Positions 7,939 through 17,175 of a stretch of DNA of 64,000 nt are shown in pieces. The first letter of the stretch is position 1. Every line of letters begins with the position of its first letter. The stretch covers positions 62,001-126,000 of the forward strand of contig JACQXX010000091.1 in the NCBI GenBank assembly GCA_016208495.1, read 5' to 3'. Position numbers and translations under genes: made by a program. The DNA is from Acidobacteriota bacterium. Lineage in GTDB: Bacteria > Acidobacteriota > Blastocatellia > Chloracidobacteriales > Chloracidobacteriaceae. The notes beneath the pieces are model-generated. The model did no database searches. It was not told the DNA's origin and worked only from the letters and a program-made list of their open reading frames with translations.

Positions 7939-9770
7939 CGGCGTATTTCTCCTTCTCGTTGAATTGACCGCGCAACAAGTTGACTAAATGAATTGATCGA
8001 GACATACAGTCCCAGAAAACGATCCAGGACCGAGGCGAACAAAAAGGCACCGCTTCCCGCAAAGAGCGATTCATCAAAGTCAAGTGTGGTTTCAATGCCT
8101 CGGACATATCCACTGCCAACCATTGGCCCCACTTGCCGGGCAACCCGCCGGCTTGAAATTTTCACCAGTCCGGCAATCTGATTCCGAACCGCGGCTGAAT
8201 CAGTAAAATCATAGAGTTGCATAATCTCACGCAGGGCATGGGGCGTGCCGGTTTCATCCGTTGAAACCAGCGACAAATGATTGAGCGATAAATGCGAAAT
8301 TAACCGCCAATGCAACCCGCGTCGTGAGTGTGGACGACACGTCGGGGTGAATTTCCGCAACACTCGGGCCCGAACCAAATCTGAGGTATGCAATATATCC
8401 ACCTCCAAATCCCGGCCTGCATTCGGAAGTTGAGCTGGCAAATCCCGATTGGTACAGGTAACCCCTATGTTTAAAATCCCTTCGACTGGCTGGTGTGGGT
8501 CAAAGTTGGGATTTACCATCGAGAGATACATTTCCGTTCCGAAATCATCTTTTAACTGGGACGGACGACGAACAGCAAACCAGTAACACTCATTGGAATG
8601 CCGAGCCAGTTGGTGTTTGTAAGAATAAATTGGGGAAAATTCTTGTGATGCACGCCGGTCAGACCCGGCTGTGGCCACTGAGTTGATCGAATAAATTTCA
8701 GTGGTCCGCCGATGGTACACATCTGGAATGATATGGTGTTCATACTGGTAATGATTGAGTGTGATTGGCTCTGCTCGCCGATCAAATAAGTTCACAATCG
8801 GGGTACAGCCAAGGACCAGCGCACCTTGATCAATTGCACCCGGCGGAGGTGTTACATTGCGCAACCGGACACAAATTTCAAACTCATTCCCAAAACCAGC
8901 GGCAACAGCCTGATCCAGGCCAGTAAATTCAACAAATAAAAACTTTTCAGGAAATGTGAAATATTCGGTCAATAACCGGTATCCCGGAAAAGAACGCGCT
9001 GAGTAGGGCAGCATTCCCTCGTTTTCTTCAAATCCAACTGGTCGAATTGATTCAGCGCCAAGCCGAATGGTAGAGGGAAGCTCCGTTTGCCCGGTTGACA
9101 ATTTTGTTTGAACCAGTTCAACGGCTTCTGCCTGATTGAGCAGGATTTCATACAGTGGAAAGGCCACCTGGGCATCAGCAAAAATATGGAATCGCAGTGA
9201 ACGAATCGGCTCTGCAGTCTCTCCCTTACCGATTTTGAGCGAAGAGAGTCGAACATTGTTTTCACACCGCAACTTAATCCGAAGGGTGGCTCGCTCCATT
9301 TTTCCCTGCAGCGTCAATGGCCCATCTGATTGTAACCCAACCGAAATGACTTCAATTGGCCATAATTGAGTGGCAAAACAGGTCCGAAACCGGCAGATTT
9401 CCCCATTGATGGAGTTGGTATCAACCTGTTTTCCACGATCCACCAAATATCCACTTGATAAAGTGCCTTGACCGGTCCGAAGTCGCATCTGGATGACTGA
9501 CATGGATGGAATCGGCGCCAAATAATGTGGATACAATACTCCAAGCAATGATTCAGTGACTTCGGGGAACTCATCATCGAGTTTCAACCGAATCCGTGCG
9601 GTCAAAAACGAGAAAGCTTCAATCAGTCGCTCAACGTGCGGATCGGTACAGGTTTCAGCATTTAATTGGAGTTGACCGGCCAGTTTTGGATACTTCCCGG
9701 CAAATTCGCCTGATAGTTGGCGAAAATAAGCCAGTTCCCGTTCATAGTAACTCAATAATTCGTCACGCAT
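7902..9770 (-). CDS. tssF: T6SS baseplate protein TssF (VasA/ImpG)
   Basis: Baseplate wedge protein. It shows the family opening LLSYYERELAYFRQLSGEFA followed by YPKLAGQL...DPHVERLIEAFSFLTAR and the later FPEVTESLLGVLYPHYLAPI. At 622 residues it is the standard length. ATG at 9770. It overlaps tssG at its 3' end and lies 44 bp downstream of tssE, with a small hairpin in that gap. Confidence 0.94.
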   Translation of the reverse strand: MRDELLSYYERELAYFRQLSGEFAGKYPKLAGQLQLNAETCTDPHVERLIEAFSFLTARIRLKLDDEFPEVTESLLGVLYPHYLAPIPSMSVIQMRLRTGQGTLSSGYLVDRGKQVDTNSINGEICRFRTCFATQLWPIEVISVGLQSDGPLTLQGKMERATLRIKLRCENNVRLSSLKIGKGETAEPIRSLRFHIFADAQVAFPLYEILLNQAEAVELVQTKLSTGQTELPSTIRLGAESIRPVGFEENEGMLPYSARSFPGYRLLTEYFTFPEKFLFVEFTGLDQAVAAGFGNEFEICVRLRNVTPPPGAIDQGALVLGCTPIVNLFDRRAEPITLNHYQYEHHIIPDVYHRRTTEIYSINSVATAGSDRRASQEFSPIYSYKHQLARHSNECYWFAVRRPSQLKDDFGTEMYLSMVNPNFDPHQPVEGILNIGVTCTNRDLPAQLPNAGRDLEVDILHTSDLVRARVLRKFTPTCRPHSRRGLHWRLISHLSLNHLSLVSTDETGTPHALREIMQLYDFTDSAAVRNQIAGLVKISSRRVARQVGPMVGSGYVRGIETTLDFDESLFAGSGAFLFASVLDRFLGLYVSINSFSQLVARSIQREGEIRRWVPRSGTRSLL

Positions 9771-9787
9771 AATTTATGGTTTGTAGC

Positions 9788-9805
9788 GCGGTGGCTTGAC
9801 ACCGC
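9788..9805. repeat. Small GCGGTG hairpin (GGCTTGAC family) between tssE and tssF
   Basis: GCGGTG and CACCGC pair around the loop GCTTGA. The same GGCTTGAC-centred hairpin type recurs at about 24462-24493 and 50671-50700, which suggests a small dispersed REP-like family. A weak processing or attenuation role is possible. Confidence 0.5.
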
Positions 9806-9814
9806 TTTGGTTTC

Positions 9815-10300
9815 TTAATTTCGGACTTCCCATTGATAAGACCCGGTTCCAACGTTGAGCACCGTTTCAAAAAATACCGGCTCATTCACCAGATTCGCCT
9901 TCACCACCGCACTTATGCGGAAATGAAGCGAGCGCTCAGTTTGTAAATGTGATTGAACGAACACACGAACTCGATCCAGCCGGGGTTCAAACTGCCGAAT
10001 AGCGGATTCAATTCCTGCTCGTAACCGCTCTTGATACACACCATTGTTGGGATTCATGCCAGTAAAATCAGGCAGCCCAAAGGTCAAAAGCGAGGCTTCA
10101 AGATCCTGAGACCCGTCCCATTGTTCAGATGGAGATTGGCGAGAGTTCAACAGCCAGTGCAGGTCATTGGCGATGGATTGTTTCATCGCTTCAATCGAAT
10201 TGACCCGCAGTGCTCCCAGCGTTTGGGGTTCTGAAGTACAGTCCCGAAACCGGTCAAGCAGTGATGGACGAAAAGTTGATTGCGTTCCAGGTCGTGCCAT
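9815..10300 (-). CDS. tssE: T6SS baseplate protein TssE (gp25-like)
   Basis: gp25/lysozyme-like protein of the T6SS baseplate. FRPSLLDRFRD at the N-terminus and the central block EASLLTFGLPDFTGMNPNN plus AIRQFEPRLDRVRV are the family signature. I chose ATG 10300 (161 residues) because a GGAG lies eight bases upstream and conserved sequence begins right after it. A longer frame from a TTG at 10339 would overlap the promoter's expected transcription start. First gene of the operon tssE-tssF-tssG. Confidence 0.92.
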   Translation of the reverse strand: MARPGTQSTFRPSLLDRFRDCTSEPQTLGALRVNSIEAMKQSIANDLHWLLNSRQSPSEQWDGSQDLEASLLTFGLPDFTGMNPNNGVYQERLRAGIESAIRQFEPRLDRVRVFVQSHLQTERSLHFRISAVVKANLVNEPVFFETVLNVGTGSYQWEVRN

Positions 10301-10342
10301 AAGCCCTACTCCAATGAAAGTTTGAGATGATGACGACAAAAG

Positions 10343-10358
10343 AGCAAATAACGTGCCA
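10343..10358 (-). promoter_or_regulatory. Sigma-54 promoter of the tssEFG operon
   Basis: On the minus strand the sequence reads TGGCACGTTATTTGCT, an exact match to the sigma-54 consensus TGGCACGNNNNTTGCW. The -12 GC lies about 43 bp before the tssE ATG, leaving a short leader. Transcription should therefore need RpoN and an AAA+ activator; a candidate activator is encoded at 29832-32267. Confidence 0.85.
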
Positions 10359-10916
10359 GGAATTGAATTTAACTTGAGAGATACTTCTAAGTGATTTATG
10401 TGAAGCTAGTTATAGGTTTTCTGCTGGTGGGGCGATAAACGTGTCGCCTGTGAATTCAACTCTGGTCAGCAAGATTTAATTTAGAATTTAATTGACCTTG
10501 ATGATGATTGAGTGCCTTTGGGCCTGTCCTACTCAGGGCTCAGGACAATAGGCTGAGGCAAGCGGGTTTGAATCTTTGGATTGATTTTTCATCCTTCATT
10601 TTTCATTCCCTGTCCTGGGGTTTGGTCATCCAGAGGGTTAATTGAGCCAGAGCCAAAGGACAAAAAGGACAAAAAGGACGAAAAGGACGAAAAGGACCAG
10701 GTGGAAGTCGGTTTGGTGGGAGTCAGCAGGAGCGTGCGGTGAAGTGTGATGCCGCTCACGGCTTGACGAGAGTTCCAGTTGTGAGCCGGGTCACGGACTG
10801 ATTGGCCTGATTTTTGAGCTATGTGGTGCTATTTTGAGCGAAATTCAGGGTATTCTTCATTCTTCATTCTCAATTCTTCATTCTCAATTCTTCATTCTTC
10901 ATTCTTCATTCAGAGT
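10359..10916. other. Intergenic region with AAGGAC and TTCATTC repeats
   Basis: This separates the divergent tss operon and the helicase gene. It holds AAAAAGGAC/AAAAGGACG tandem units (about 10660-10700) and a run of TTCATTC/TCAATTC heptamers (about 10853-10915) that ends at the helicase start codon. No clear sigma-70 promoter was found for the helicase gene. An upstream activator site for the tss promoter would be expected at 10400-10500, but I could not assign a palindrome. Confidence 0.55.
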
Positions 10917-13900
10917 ATGCAGCCACAACCACTCGGGGAATTTCTGGCGACAACCGTTCAACAGGGGCCATTGCCTCTTTCTGAAGTCATTGCCCTCATT
11001 CTGCCCCTGATTGAACAGGTCCAGGAAACCCACCAGCAAGGTCAGGTGGCGCCACTCATCGGACTCGGTCATCTCAAGGTCTCGAATCAAAAAATCTGGT
11101 TTTATGACTTTGATGTCACCGCTCCGCACCTTCAGCCAGAAGAGGTTCGCCGGGTTGAGCGGTTTTTACGCCGACAGGAACAACACCTCTCGCAACTCCC
11201 TGCTGCTGAAGGAACCACAGCCGACGATGAAATTCCACCTCTCCAGCCAGCGTTTCTGACTGGCTACCTGACCTGGGAGCATCAGCTTGGCCATCATGAC
11301 CAGTTGACCGATATTTTTTCAGTTGGGTTAATTTTTGCGAGCCTTGCCTGTGGACTTGACCTGGATGAACCAGCCGATGTTGAACGCTTTACCAGGTTTC
11401 ATTCCGCGTTGGGTTCGCTGGCAACAGCCTTGCCTCCGGCACTGGCTCATCTGTTGCGCGCACTCACCGAATTGTCCCGGCGGCGACGGACAAAAGATCT
11501 CCAGGGGGTTCTTTCCACACTGAAGCTTCTGGCGCAAAACCCACAGGCACTGGATGAGCCGGCGCTGTTCTTGATGGAAGCCGAACACTCACAAACCTTG
11601 ACCCGTCGCCAGGCGGTTTTGCTCAGGTTGCGCAACCGATTGTTTGACCTTTCACGGCGCAATCCCTTGCTGTATTTCAAAGCCACGGGCCGAAGCCTCA
11701 ATCTGACCGTGGCTTCATTGGCCTCTTTTCATCAGGGGGATATTGCCGGTCACCTGCCACCGCTGGTCTGGAATGGCGAAGTTGTAACCCGGCTGGCTTC
11801 CGGGAGCGAAATATCACTGCTGTCACTACTGGACGCTGCCCACACCGATTTTGCTCACACGGTTCTGGATCGAATCCGACTGGAAGACCGGCGAATGCAA
11901 AACGAATTTGGATTCAGTCAGTTACGGCTGGTCGTGGCGTTTTTGCACTGGCGAAATCTGAATACCAGCCAGAATGAACCAGTTATTTCTCCATTGCTGC
12001 TTTTGCCGGTTGCGATTGAAAAACGCCGTGGAGAACGGGATGAATTTCTGCTCACACCCCAGTCCGAAGAGGCCGACGTGAACCCGGTTGTCCGACACAT
12101 TCTCAGTCAGAAACTGGGAATTATTCTACCGGAATCGGTTGCGATTGATGAGGCTTCAATTCTTGAATTTTACCGGCGGTTTGACCTGGAACTGATCCAA
12201 AAAGCGCCGGATACCACACTCCGACTGGTCACATCTCCTGAGCCAAATGCGTTGTTTCATCAAACACGAAAACAAATCGAGACGTTTCAGGCCCGAACCC
12301 AACCAGGGAGAGAGCGTGAATCCATCATTTTCGAACTCCCAGCGTCTTCGACAGTGGATGATGCTTTAACCTGGGATATTGACCTGGCGAGTGTCACGCT
12401 TGGAATTTTTAATTCTCGAAAAATGTCGCTGGTTCGTGATTTCAGCACCTTGTTTGAAAATCCATTGCTGTCATCGGCCTCATTTGACCACCTCTTTGAG
12501 ATTACGGCTCGCGATGCCCAGCCGCAGCCTTCTCTCGAAACAATCAGGACACCGATTTTGCAGGTTGTTCCCTGTGATCCATCGCAGGAAAATGCCATCG
12601 CCAGGGCCCGAATCGGAGCTCATTTCATTATTCAGGGGCCGCCAGGGACTGGGAAATCACAAACCATCACCAACCTGATTGCTGATTCTGTCGGACGTGG
12701 CAAACGGGTGCTTTTTGTGTGTGAAAAACGGGCCGCGATTGATGTGGTGTATCACCGATTGAAACAGGCTGGCCTCGGGCATTTGTGCGCGCTGATTCAC
12801 GATTCACAGGCTGACAAAAAGCGCTTTATCCAGGACCTGAAATCCCAGTTTGAACACTACAGTCAAGCTGAATCAACCTTTGTTCAGGTCAGTGCCGACC
12901 AGGAAAAGCTTCGTGAGCAATTTGTTCAGGCATTGCGCCGACACGAACAGTGGGCTGACCTGATGCGCCAGATGCTCCCTGAAGACGGCATTTCCGTGCG
13001 CGGGGCTCTCGGCAGGTTGATTGCGCTGGATGAACCCGCCCCAACCTCCTCTGAAAAAGACCTGGAAAAACTTCCTGGGTATGGGGTCTGGCTTTCCAAT
13101 GGACAGGCCGTGGTCAAACTGGCCGAAGAACTGGAATGGCAGGGCCTGGAACCGGTTTTGGGTCGTCACCCACTCCGGCAACTCACCCGGGAATTGCTGG
13201 TGCAGTCTGACCCTGTTCCCCGGTTGGAAGCAGCACTTGACCACATCAACCCACTGGTCAAACAAATCCAGGCTGCCACAGCTTTGCTACCTGATCAGCT
13301 CCACAGAGCCTCAACCATTGATGAATTCAATGCTCTGTGTTCCTATGCCCAGCAACTGATGCCGCTGGTCGAACTGGATTGCCTGGACTTGCTGAATCGA
13401 AAATCGAATGCCTATCAACAGCTCCGCGATCTGTTTCATCAATTTCTGGATTGCTCCGAAGCACTTACCCTGGCCCAAAGTCGAACCACACACTGGCGAA
13501 CCAGACTTCCTCTTTCTGAAATTGCCCTGGTGTTACCCGCGACCCGGCGAGTCGAGTCATCATTTTTGGGAGTGTTGACGCCAACCTACTGGAAACTTCG
13601 CAAACTGCTGCGAGCAGCTTATGATTTTCAGGCTCACCCGATTCAACCAACCTGGAGCACCATTTTGGAACAGCTCCAGAATGAATATGAGGTGTTTGAA
13701 GCCCTGGCCAACCTGCGCAAAACCGTCCAGGCCCGGTTTCGAGTTGAAGATCCACGACCACTCCGTGAACTGATCGAACGTCTTCACGCCGCCGAACTGG
13801 CTCTCTATCCAACCCAAAAAGCATTTCGTGCCGGGCTGATTTCAGGAAAATTTGACCCTGCCGTTTGTGTTCAGCTTGCTCAAATCCGGCACCCGGTCGA

Positions 13901-15869
13901 ATTCCTGACCCTTGAACTTGAAGAGCTTCTGGATCCGTTTGCCAATCGAACCTTTTCTGAGATTTCGGCTGATCTGGCCGAACTCCGGGCGAATCTTCCC
14001 CTGCTGGGCAAACTGCGGCTTGAACTGGCCGCTTTAGCCGGAGGGCCGGTGGAACTCCATCGAGCCGTGTGTGATTTCCCCTGGACACCGCGCCAGTTGG
14101 AAAGTGCATTGCTTACGAAAATCATTGCCCGTGCCCGGCGACTGGATCGAACGGTATTTCAAACTGATGCGGCCAAACTCGCTAAACAGGCGAATGAAGC
14201 CCGGCGACTCCATCAAAAATTGCTGACCTGTAATGCCCAGGTGGTCAGTGCCCAACCCCACGAGATTTTCCAGCAAAAACTTAAAAAAGCGGAGTTGCCG
14301 GCAGCCAGACTTCAGGATGAGGAAAAAAGCTGGAAAAAAAGGTTTAATCGAGGCAAACGGGAACTGGAACATGAATTCGGCAAAGTGATGCGGTTTCGGT
14401 CAATCCGCGATTTAGCTGAGGGTGAAACGGGCGAACTGGTTTTTGACTTAAAGCCGGTCTGGTTGATGAGTCCGCTCAGTGTTGCCGACACGCTTCCGCT
14501 TGATGGTTCCGCGTTTGACGTGGTGATTTTTGACGAAGCCAGCCAGATTCGGCTCGAAGACGCCATTCCCACGCTGTTTCGTGCGCCTCAGGCCATTGTG
14601 GTGGGTGATGAAATGCAGCTTCCGCCAACCATGTTTTTTGCCTCAAAAGCTGATCTGGATCCACCAGCGAGCCAATCTGACGAGTCTGCCGGGTTGGAAC
14701 TCGAATTTCAAACGGAAAGCCTGCTCAAACAAGCCGCCGATGTTTTACCTTCCAGTCGGCTCACCTGGCACTATCGCAGCCGATCTGAAGCCCTGATTAC
14801 TTTCTCGAACGCGGTGTTTTATGATCGGGAATTGTTGACCATTCCCGATGTCCACCCTCCGGTTCGGGTATCACCAGTTCATCCTCAAGAACCTGGTAAC
14901 CTGGTGAGGTGCGTTCTGGATCGCCCAATTGGGTTTCATTATTTAGAGGACGGGGTGTATGAGCAACGCTGCAACCGCCGTGAAGCGCGCTACATTGCAG
15001 AACTGATTCGGCAACTCCTGTCACAGCCGACCGGGTTGAGCCTGGGGGTGGTGGCTTTTTCCGAAGCTCAACAAAGTGAAATCGAACAGGCCATTTCGGA
15101 ACTGGCTGAGTCGGACCCGGTGTTTCAAACTCAGCTCGAAGCCGAGTATTTGCGTGAGCAGGATGATCAATTCTGTGGTCTGTTTGTCAAAAACCTGGAA
15201 AACGTCCAGGGCGACGAACGGGACATCATTGTCCTGAGTGTCTGTTATGGGTTTGATCGTCAGCACAAAATGCGGCAAAACTTTGGGCCGATTAACCGCG
15301 ATGGCGGCGAAAAACGATTGAACGTGGTGTTTTCTCGTGCCCGGCGGCATATGGTCGTAGTTTCGTCCATTACCCATCAAGCAATTACCAATACTTATAA
15401 TGACGGCGCCCATTGCCTGAAGACCTATCTGGCCTATGCTGAAGCGTTGTCCGCCGGACAACATCACCTGGCTCAATCCCTCATGGCCTCATTTGGTGAT
15501 ACCGGTCAGGCGATGGCTTCAACCACACTGGTGGATCCGGTCGTTGAAAGTCTGGCCGAAGCCCTGCGAGAGCAGGGTCTGATTGTTGATACCCAGATTG
15601 GCGACTCAGCCTTTCGGTGTGATCTTGCTGTCAGGCAGGCAGGTGATGACGCCTATCAGTTGGCCATTCTGGTTGATTCTGACGAGTATTATCGAACGCG
15701 CTCAGCCTTTGAACGGGCCGTGCTGCACCCGGCGCTGCTTGAGGCATTCGGCTGGAAGATGTGTTACGTTTTGGCCAGGGACTGGCAGGCAAATCCAACC
15801 AGTGTGCTTGAAAGACTCCTTCATCAGTTACGTTCAAATCGGGCTGAAGACGTGAAGACATCGGGCTGA
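10917..15869 (+). CDS. Pseudokinase-DUF4011 SF1 helicase-nuclease-fold fusion (Mokosh-like defence candidate)
   Basis: A 1650-residue multidomain protein. Residues 1-200 resemble a protein-kinase C-lobe (helix E-like stretch, YDFD in the DFG place, then TGYLTWEHQLG and LTDIFSVGLIFASLACG) but lack the Gly loop, catalytic HRD and VAIK lysine. Residues 235-256 carry the DUF4011 mark RNRLFDLSRRNPLLYF. The SF1 helicase has Walker A GPPGTGKS at 574-581, DEAS at 1206-1209, GDEMQLPP, HYRSRSEALITF, ENVQGDERDIIVLS and LNVVFSRARRHM near 1470. Residues 1540-1640 look like the MTES_1575/Vsr-type fold (FRCDLAV, D1569), but the acidic residue of the usual IE-D motif appears to be Leu. ATG 10917 is chosen because upstream codons are only translated TTCATTC repeats. 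COG1112 helicases with kinase or nuclease domains form the Mokosh anti-phage systems. Confidence 0.8.
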   Translation: MQPQPLGEFLATTVQQGPLPLSEVIALILPLIEQVQETHQQGQVAPLIGLGHLKVSNQKIWFYDFDVTAPHLQPEEVRRVERFLRRQEQHLSQLPAAEGTTADDEIPPLQPAFLTGYLTWEHQLGHHDQLTDIFSVGLIFASLACGLDLDEPADVERFTRFHSALGSLATALPPALAHLLRALTELSRRRRTKDLQGVLSTLKLLAQNPQALDEPALFLMEAEHSQTLTRRQAVLLRLRNRLFDLSRRNPLLYFKATGRSLNLTVASLASFHQGDIAGHLPPLVWNGEVVTRLASGSEISLLSLLDAAHTDFAHTVLDRIRLEDRRMQNEFGFSQLRLVVAFLHWRNLNTSQNEPVISPLLLLPVAIEKRRGERDEFLLTPQSEEADVNPVVRHILSQKLGIILPESVAIDEASILEFYRRFDLELIQKAPDTTLRLVTSPEPNALFHQTRKQIETFQARTQPGRERESIIFELPASSTVDDALTWDIDLASVTLGIFNSRKMSLVRDFSTLFENPLLSSASFDHLFEITARDAQPQPSLETIRTPILQVVPCDPSQENAIARARIGAHFIIQGPPGTGKSQTITNLIADSVGRGKRVLFVCEKRAAIDVVYHRLKQAGLGHLCALIHDSQADKKRFIQDLKSQFEHYSQAESTFVQVSADQEKLREQFVQALRRHEQWADLMRQMLPEDGISVRGALGRLIALDEPAPTSSEKDLEKLPGYGVWLSNGQAVVKLAEELEWQGLEPVLGRHPLRQLTRELLVQSDPVPRLEAALDHINPLVKQIQAATALLPDQLHRASTIDEFNALCSYAQQLMPLVELDCLDLLNRKSNAYQQLRDLFHQFLDCSEALTLAQSRTTHWRTRLPLSEIALVLPATRRVESSFLGVLTPTYWKLRKLLRAAYDFQAHPIQPTWSTILEQLQNEYEVFEALANLRKTVQARFRVEDPRPLRELIERLHAAELALYPTQKAFRAGLISGKFDPAVCVQLAQIRHPVEFLTLELEELLDPFANRTFSEISADLAELRANLPLLGKLRLELAALAGGPVELHRAVCDFPWTPRQLESALLTKIIARARRLDRTVFQTDAAKLAKQANEARRLHQKLLTCNAQVVSAQPHEIFQQKLKKAELPAARLQDEEKSWKKRFNRGKRELEHEFGKVMRFRSIRDLAEGETGELVFDLKPVWLMSPLSVADTLPLDGSAFDVVIFDEASQIRLEDAIPTLFRAPQAIVVGDEMQLPPTMFFASKADLDPPASQSDESAGLELEFQTESLLKQAADVLPSSRLTWHYRSRSEALITFSNAVFYDRELLTIPDVHPPVRVSPVHPQEPGNLVRCVLDRPIGFHYLEDGVYEQRCNRREARYIAELIRQLLSQPTGLSLGVVAFSEAQQSEIEQAISELAESDPVFQTQLEAEYLREQDDQFCGLFVKNLENVQGDERDIIVLSVCYGFDRQHKMRQNFGPINRDGGEKRLNVVFSRARRHMVVVSSITHQAITNTYNDGAHCLKTYLAYAEALSAGQHHLAQSLMASFGDTGQAMASTTLVDPVVESLAEALREQGLIVDTQIGDSAFRCDLAVRQAGDDAYQLAILVDSDEYYRTRSAFERAVLHPALLEAFGWKMCYVLARDWQANPTSVLERLLHQLRSNRAEDVKTSG

Positions 15870-15956
15870 AGACGTTGGGCTGAGGGCTGAGGGCTGAAGA
15901 AGGCGGGCCTGGATTTGATAGGTACGTCCTTCGAACCCTGAACCCTGAACCCTGCT
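15865..15956. repeat. GGGCTGA and AACCCTG repeat patch
   Basis: GGGCTGA-type heptamers overlap and follow the helicase stop (about 15865-15895). Three AACCCTG copies follow at about 15933-15954. The remaining bases to 16086 contain no clear gene or terminator. Confidence 0.65.
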
Positions 15957-16086
15957 AATCCCCCCGGATTTTGTGGGATATGCTCAAAATGAAGCAAAAA
16001 GTCCGAAAAATAGCCTGTTTTGAGCTGTTTTATCTGTCACCCACAAAAATGTAGGTTAGCTAAGTCCTTTGTTTTCGATATAGGGT

Positions 16087-16659
16087 TTGCCGGATCAGGC
16101 ACTGGCGATGGCCAGTACCATTGGACTTGAAGGGTTGAGTATCGGCGAACTCGCCAAAGCGGTTGGGCTTTCCAAAAGCGGCTTGTTTGCCCACTTCAGC
16201 TCCAAGGAAAATCTCCAGTACCAGGTATTGGAGGCGGCCCGGGATCGCTTTGTTGAAATCGTGGTGGCACCGTCGTTGCGCAAACCGCGCGGCGAACCGA
16301 GGCTCCGCGCCCTGCTTGACAATATGTTTGTCTGGGAAAATGCAAAGTTTATGCCGGGAGGCTGTATTTTTATCAGCGCTGCCGTTGAACTTGACGACCA
16401 GCCCGGCCCATTGCGGGATTTTCTGGTCAGCGCCCAGAAAGACTGGCTCAACGCGCTCTCAACGTCGGCCCGAATCGCGATTGAGGAAGGTCATTTTCGA
16501 CCCGATGTTGACCCAGAACAATTTGCTTTCGAATTTCATGCGGCGATTCTGGTTTCTAACTACGCCCGCCGCCTGATGCACGATCCACAGGCTGAAGCTC
16601 GCGCCCGAACAATGATGGAATCGTTGATTGACCGGTGCCGAGTTCAACCAAAGAATTGA
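16087..16659 (+). CDS. TetR-family transcriptional regulator, N-terminus unusually short
   Basis: Helix-turn-helix repressor of the TetR family: LSIGELAKAVGLSKSGLFAHFSSKENLQYQVLEAA is the DNA-binding domain, followed by a ligand-binding domain with FMPGGCIFISAAVELDDQPG. The only start available is TTG 16087, with an in-frame TAG just six bases upstream, so the usual ten or so residues before the first helix (a -RERIL- stretch) are absent. Either the gene is 5' truncated or a non-standard start is used. It lies just upstream of a secreted-protein gene that has a GAACG-AC-CGTTC dyad in front of it, the probable operator. An intrinsic terminator follows the gene. Confidence 0.8.
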   Translation: MPDQALAMASTIGLEGLSIGELAKAVGLSKSGLFAHFSSKENLQYQVLEAARDRFVEIVVAPSLRKPRGEPRLRALLDNMFVWENAKFMPGGCIFISAAVELDDQPGPLRDFLVSAQKDWLNALSTSARIAIEEGHFRPDVDPEQFAFEFHAAILVSNYARRLMHDPQAEARARTMMESLIDRCRVQPKN

Positions 16660-16690
16660 TGGTTGGTAAACCGTACCTGCTCAATTTGAA

Positions 16691-16718
16691 TTTCGGCTCA
16701 AAAAGCCGAAATTTTTTT
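16691..16718 (+). terminator. Intrinsic terminator after the TetR gene
   Basis: TTTCGGCT and AGCCGAAA pair around a CAAAA loop and are followed by a run of seven T. It closes the tetR transcript before the next promoter. Confidence 0.8.
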
Positions 16719-16730
16719 GAAACAAAAATA

Positions 16731-16742
16731 GAACGACCGTTC
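16731..16742. promoter_or_regulatory. Putative TetR operator (GAACG-AC-CGTTC)
   Basis: Inverted repeat with a two-base centre, 53 bp before the ATG of the secreted protein. It resembles the GAATGAAC-GTTCATTC operators of the second TetR system in this window. The likely ligand is the TetR protein encoded immediately upstream. Confidence 0.55.
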
Positions 16743-16794
16743 GTACTCTAAAACACAACATACTTTGCCCTACGTGAAACAAAGGAGATTCAAT

Positions 16795-17175
16795 ATGCGG
16801 ACACTGTTTGGACAACTGTTAGTGGCTTCCTTCATCGTGATCAATGTTGCCCTGCCGGCTTTTGCCATTGGAAAAGAAAAGAAAGTTCTGGTCATCCCTC
16901 GCCCCTGCCAGGTTCAAGGCCAGAATATCGTTCCGGGCACCTACACGGCTGAATTCGAAGCCAATAAACCTGGTCAACTGGTTCTGAGCGATGGTCGCAA
17001 AGAAGTCGCTCGTATCAAATACAACCCTGAACAACTCGATAAACCGGCCACGGGTGACCGGCTTGAATTTTCAAATCAAGATGGTGTTCGTCAGATTATC
17101 CGCATTGAATTCAAAGGCTTGACCAACGGCCTGCGGTTTGAAGCGAGCCAGGCGGCGGAACCAGCCACAAAGTAG
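16795..17175 (+). CDS. Small secreted protein of unknown function
   Basis: A 126-residue protein with a clear signal peptide (MRTLFGQLLVASFIVINVAL, then PAFA as a likely cleavage site). The mature part is about 100 residues and rich in beta strands, with one Cys (RPCQVQGQNIVPGTYTAEF). ATG 16795 has AAAGGAG seven bases upstream, so the longer frame from a TTG at 16765 is rejected. I do not recognise a named family; the PGTYTAEF/LEFSNQDG layout recalls small periplasmic proteins seen in Acidobacteria. Probably controlled by the upstream TetR protein via the dyad at 16731-16742. Confidence 0.75.
   Translation: MRTLFGQLLVASFIVINVALPAFAIGKEKKVLVIPRPCQVQGQNIVPGTYTAEFEANKPGQLVLSDGRKEVARIKYNPEQLDKPATGDRLEFSNQDGVRQIIRIEFKGLTNGLRFEASQAAEPATK

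Noticed and set aside
13465-14109. Minus-strand open frame of 214 codons in the helicase gene
   Set aside because: Shadow frame without motifs; the plus-strand helicase reading is continuous.
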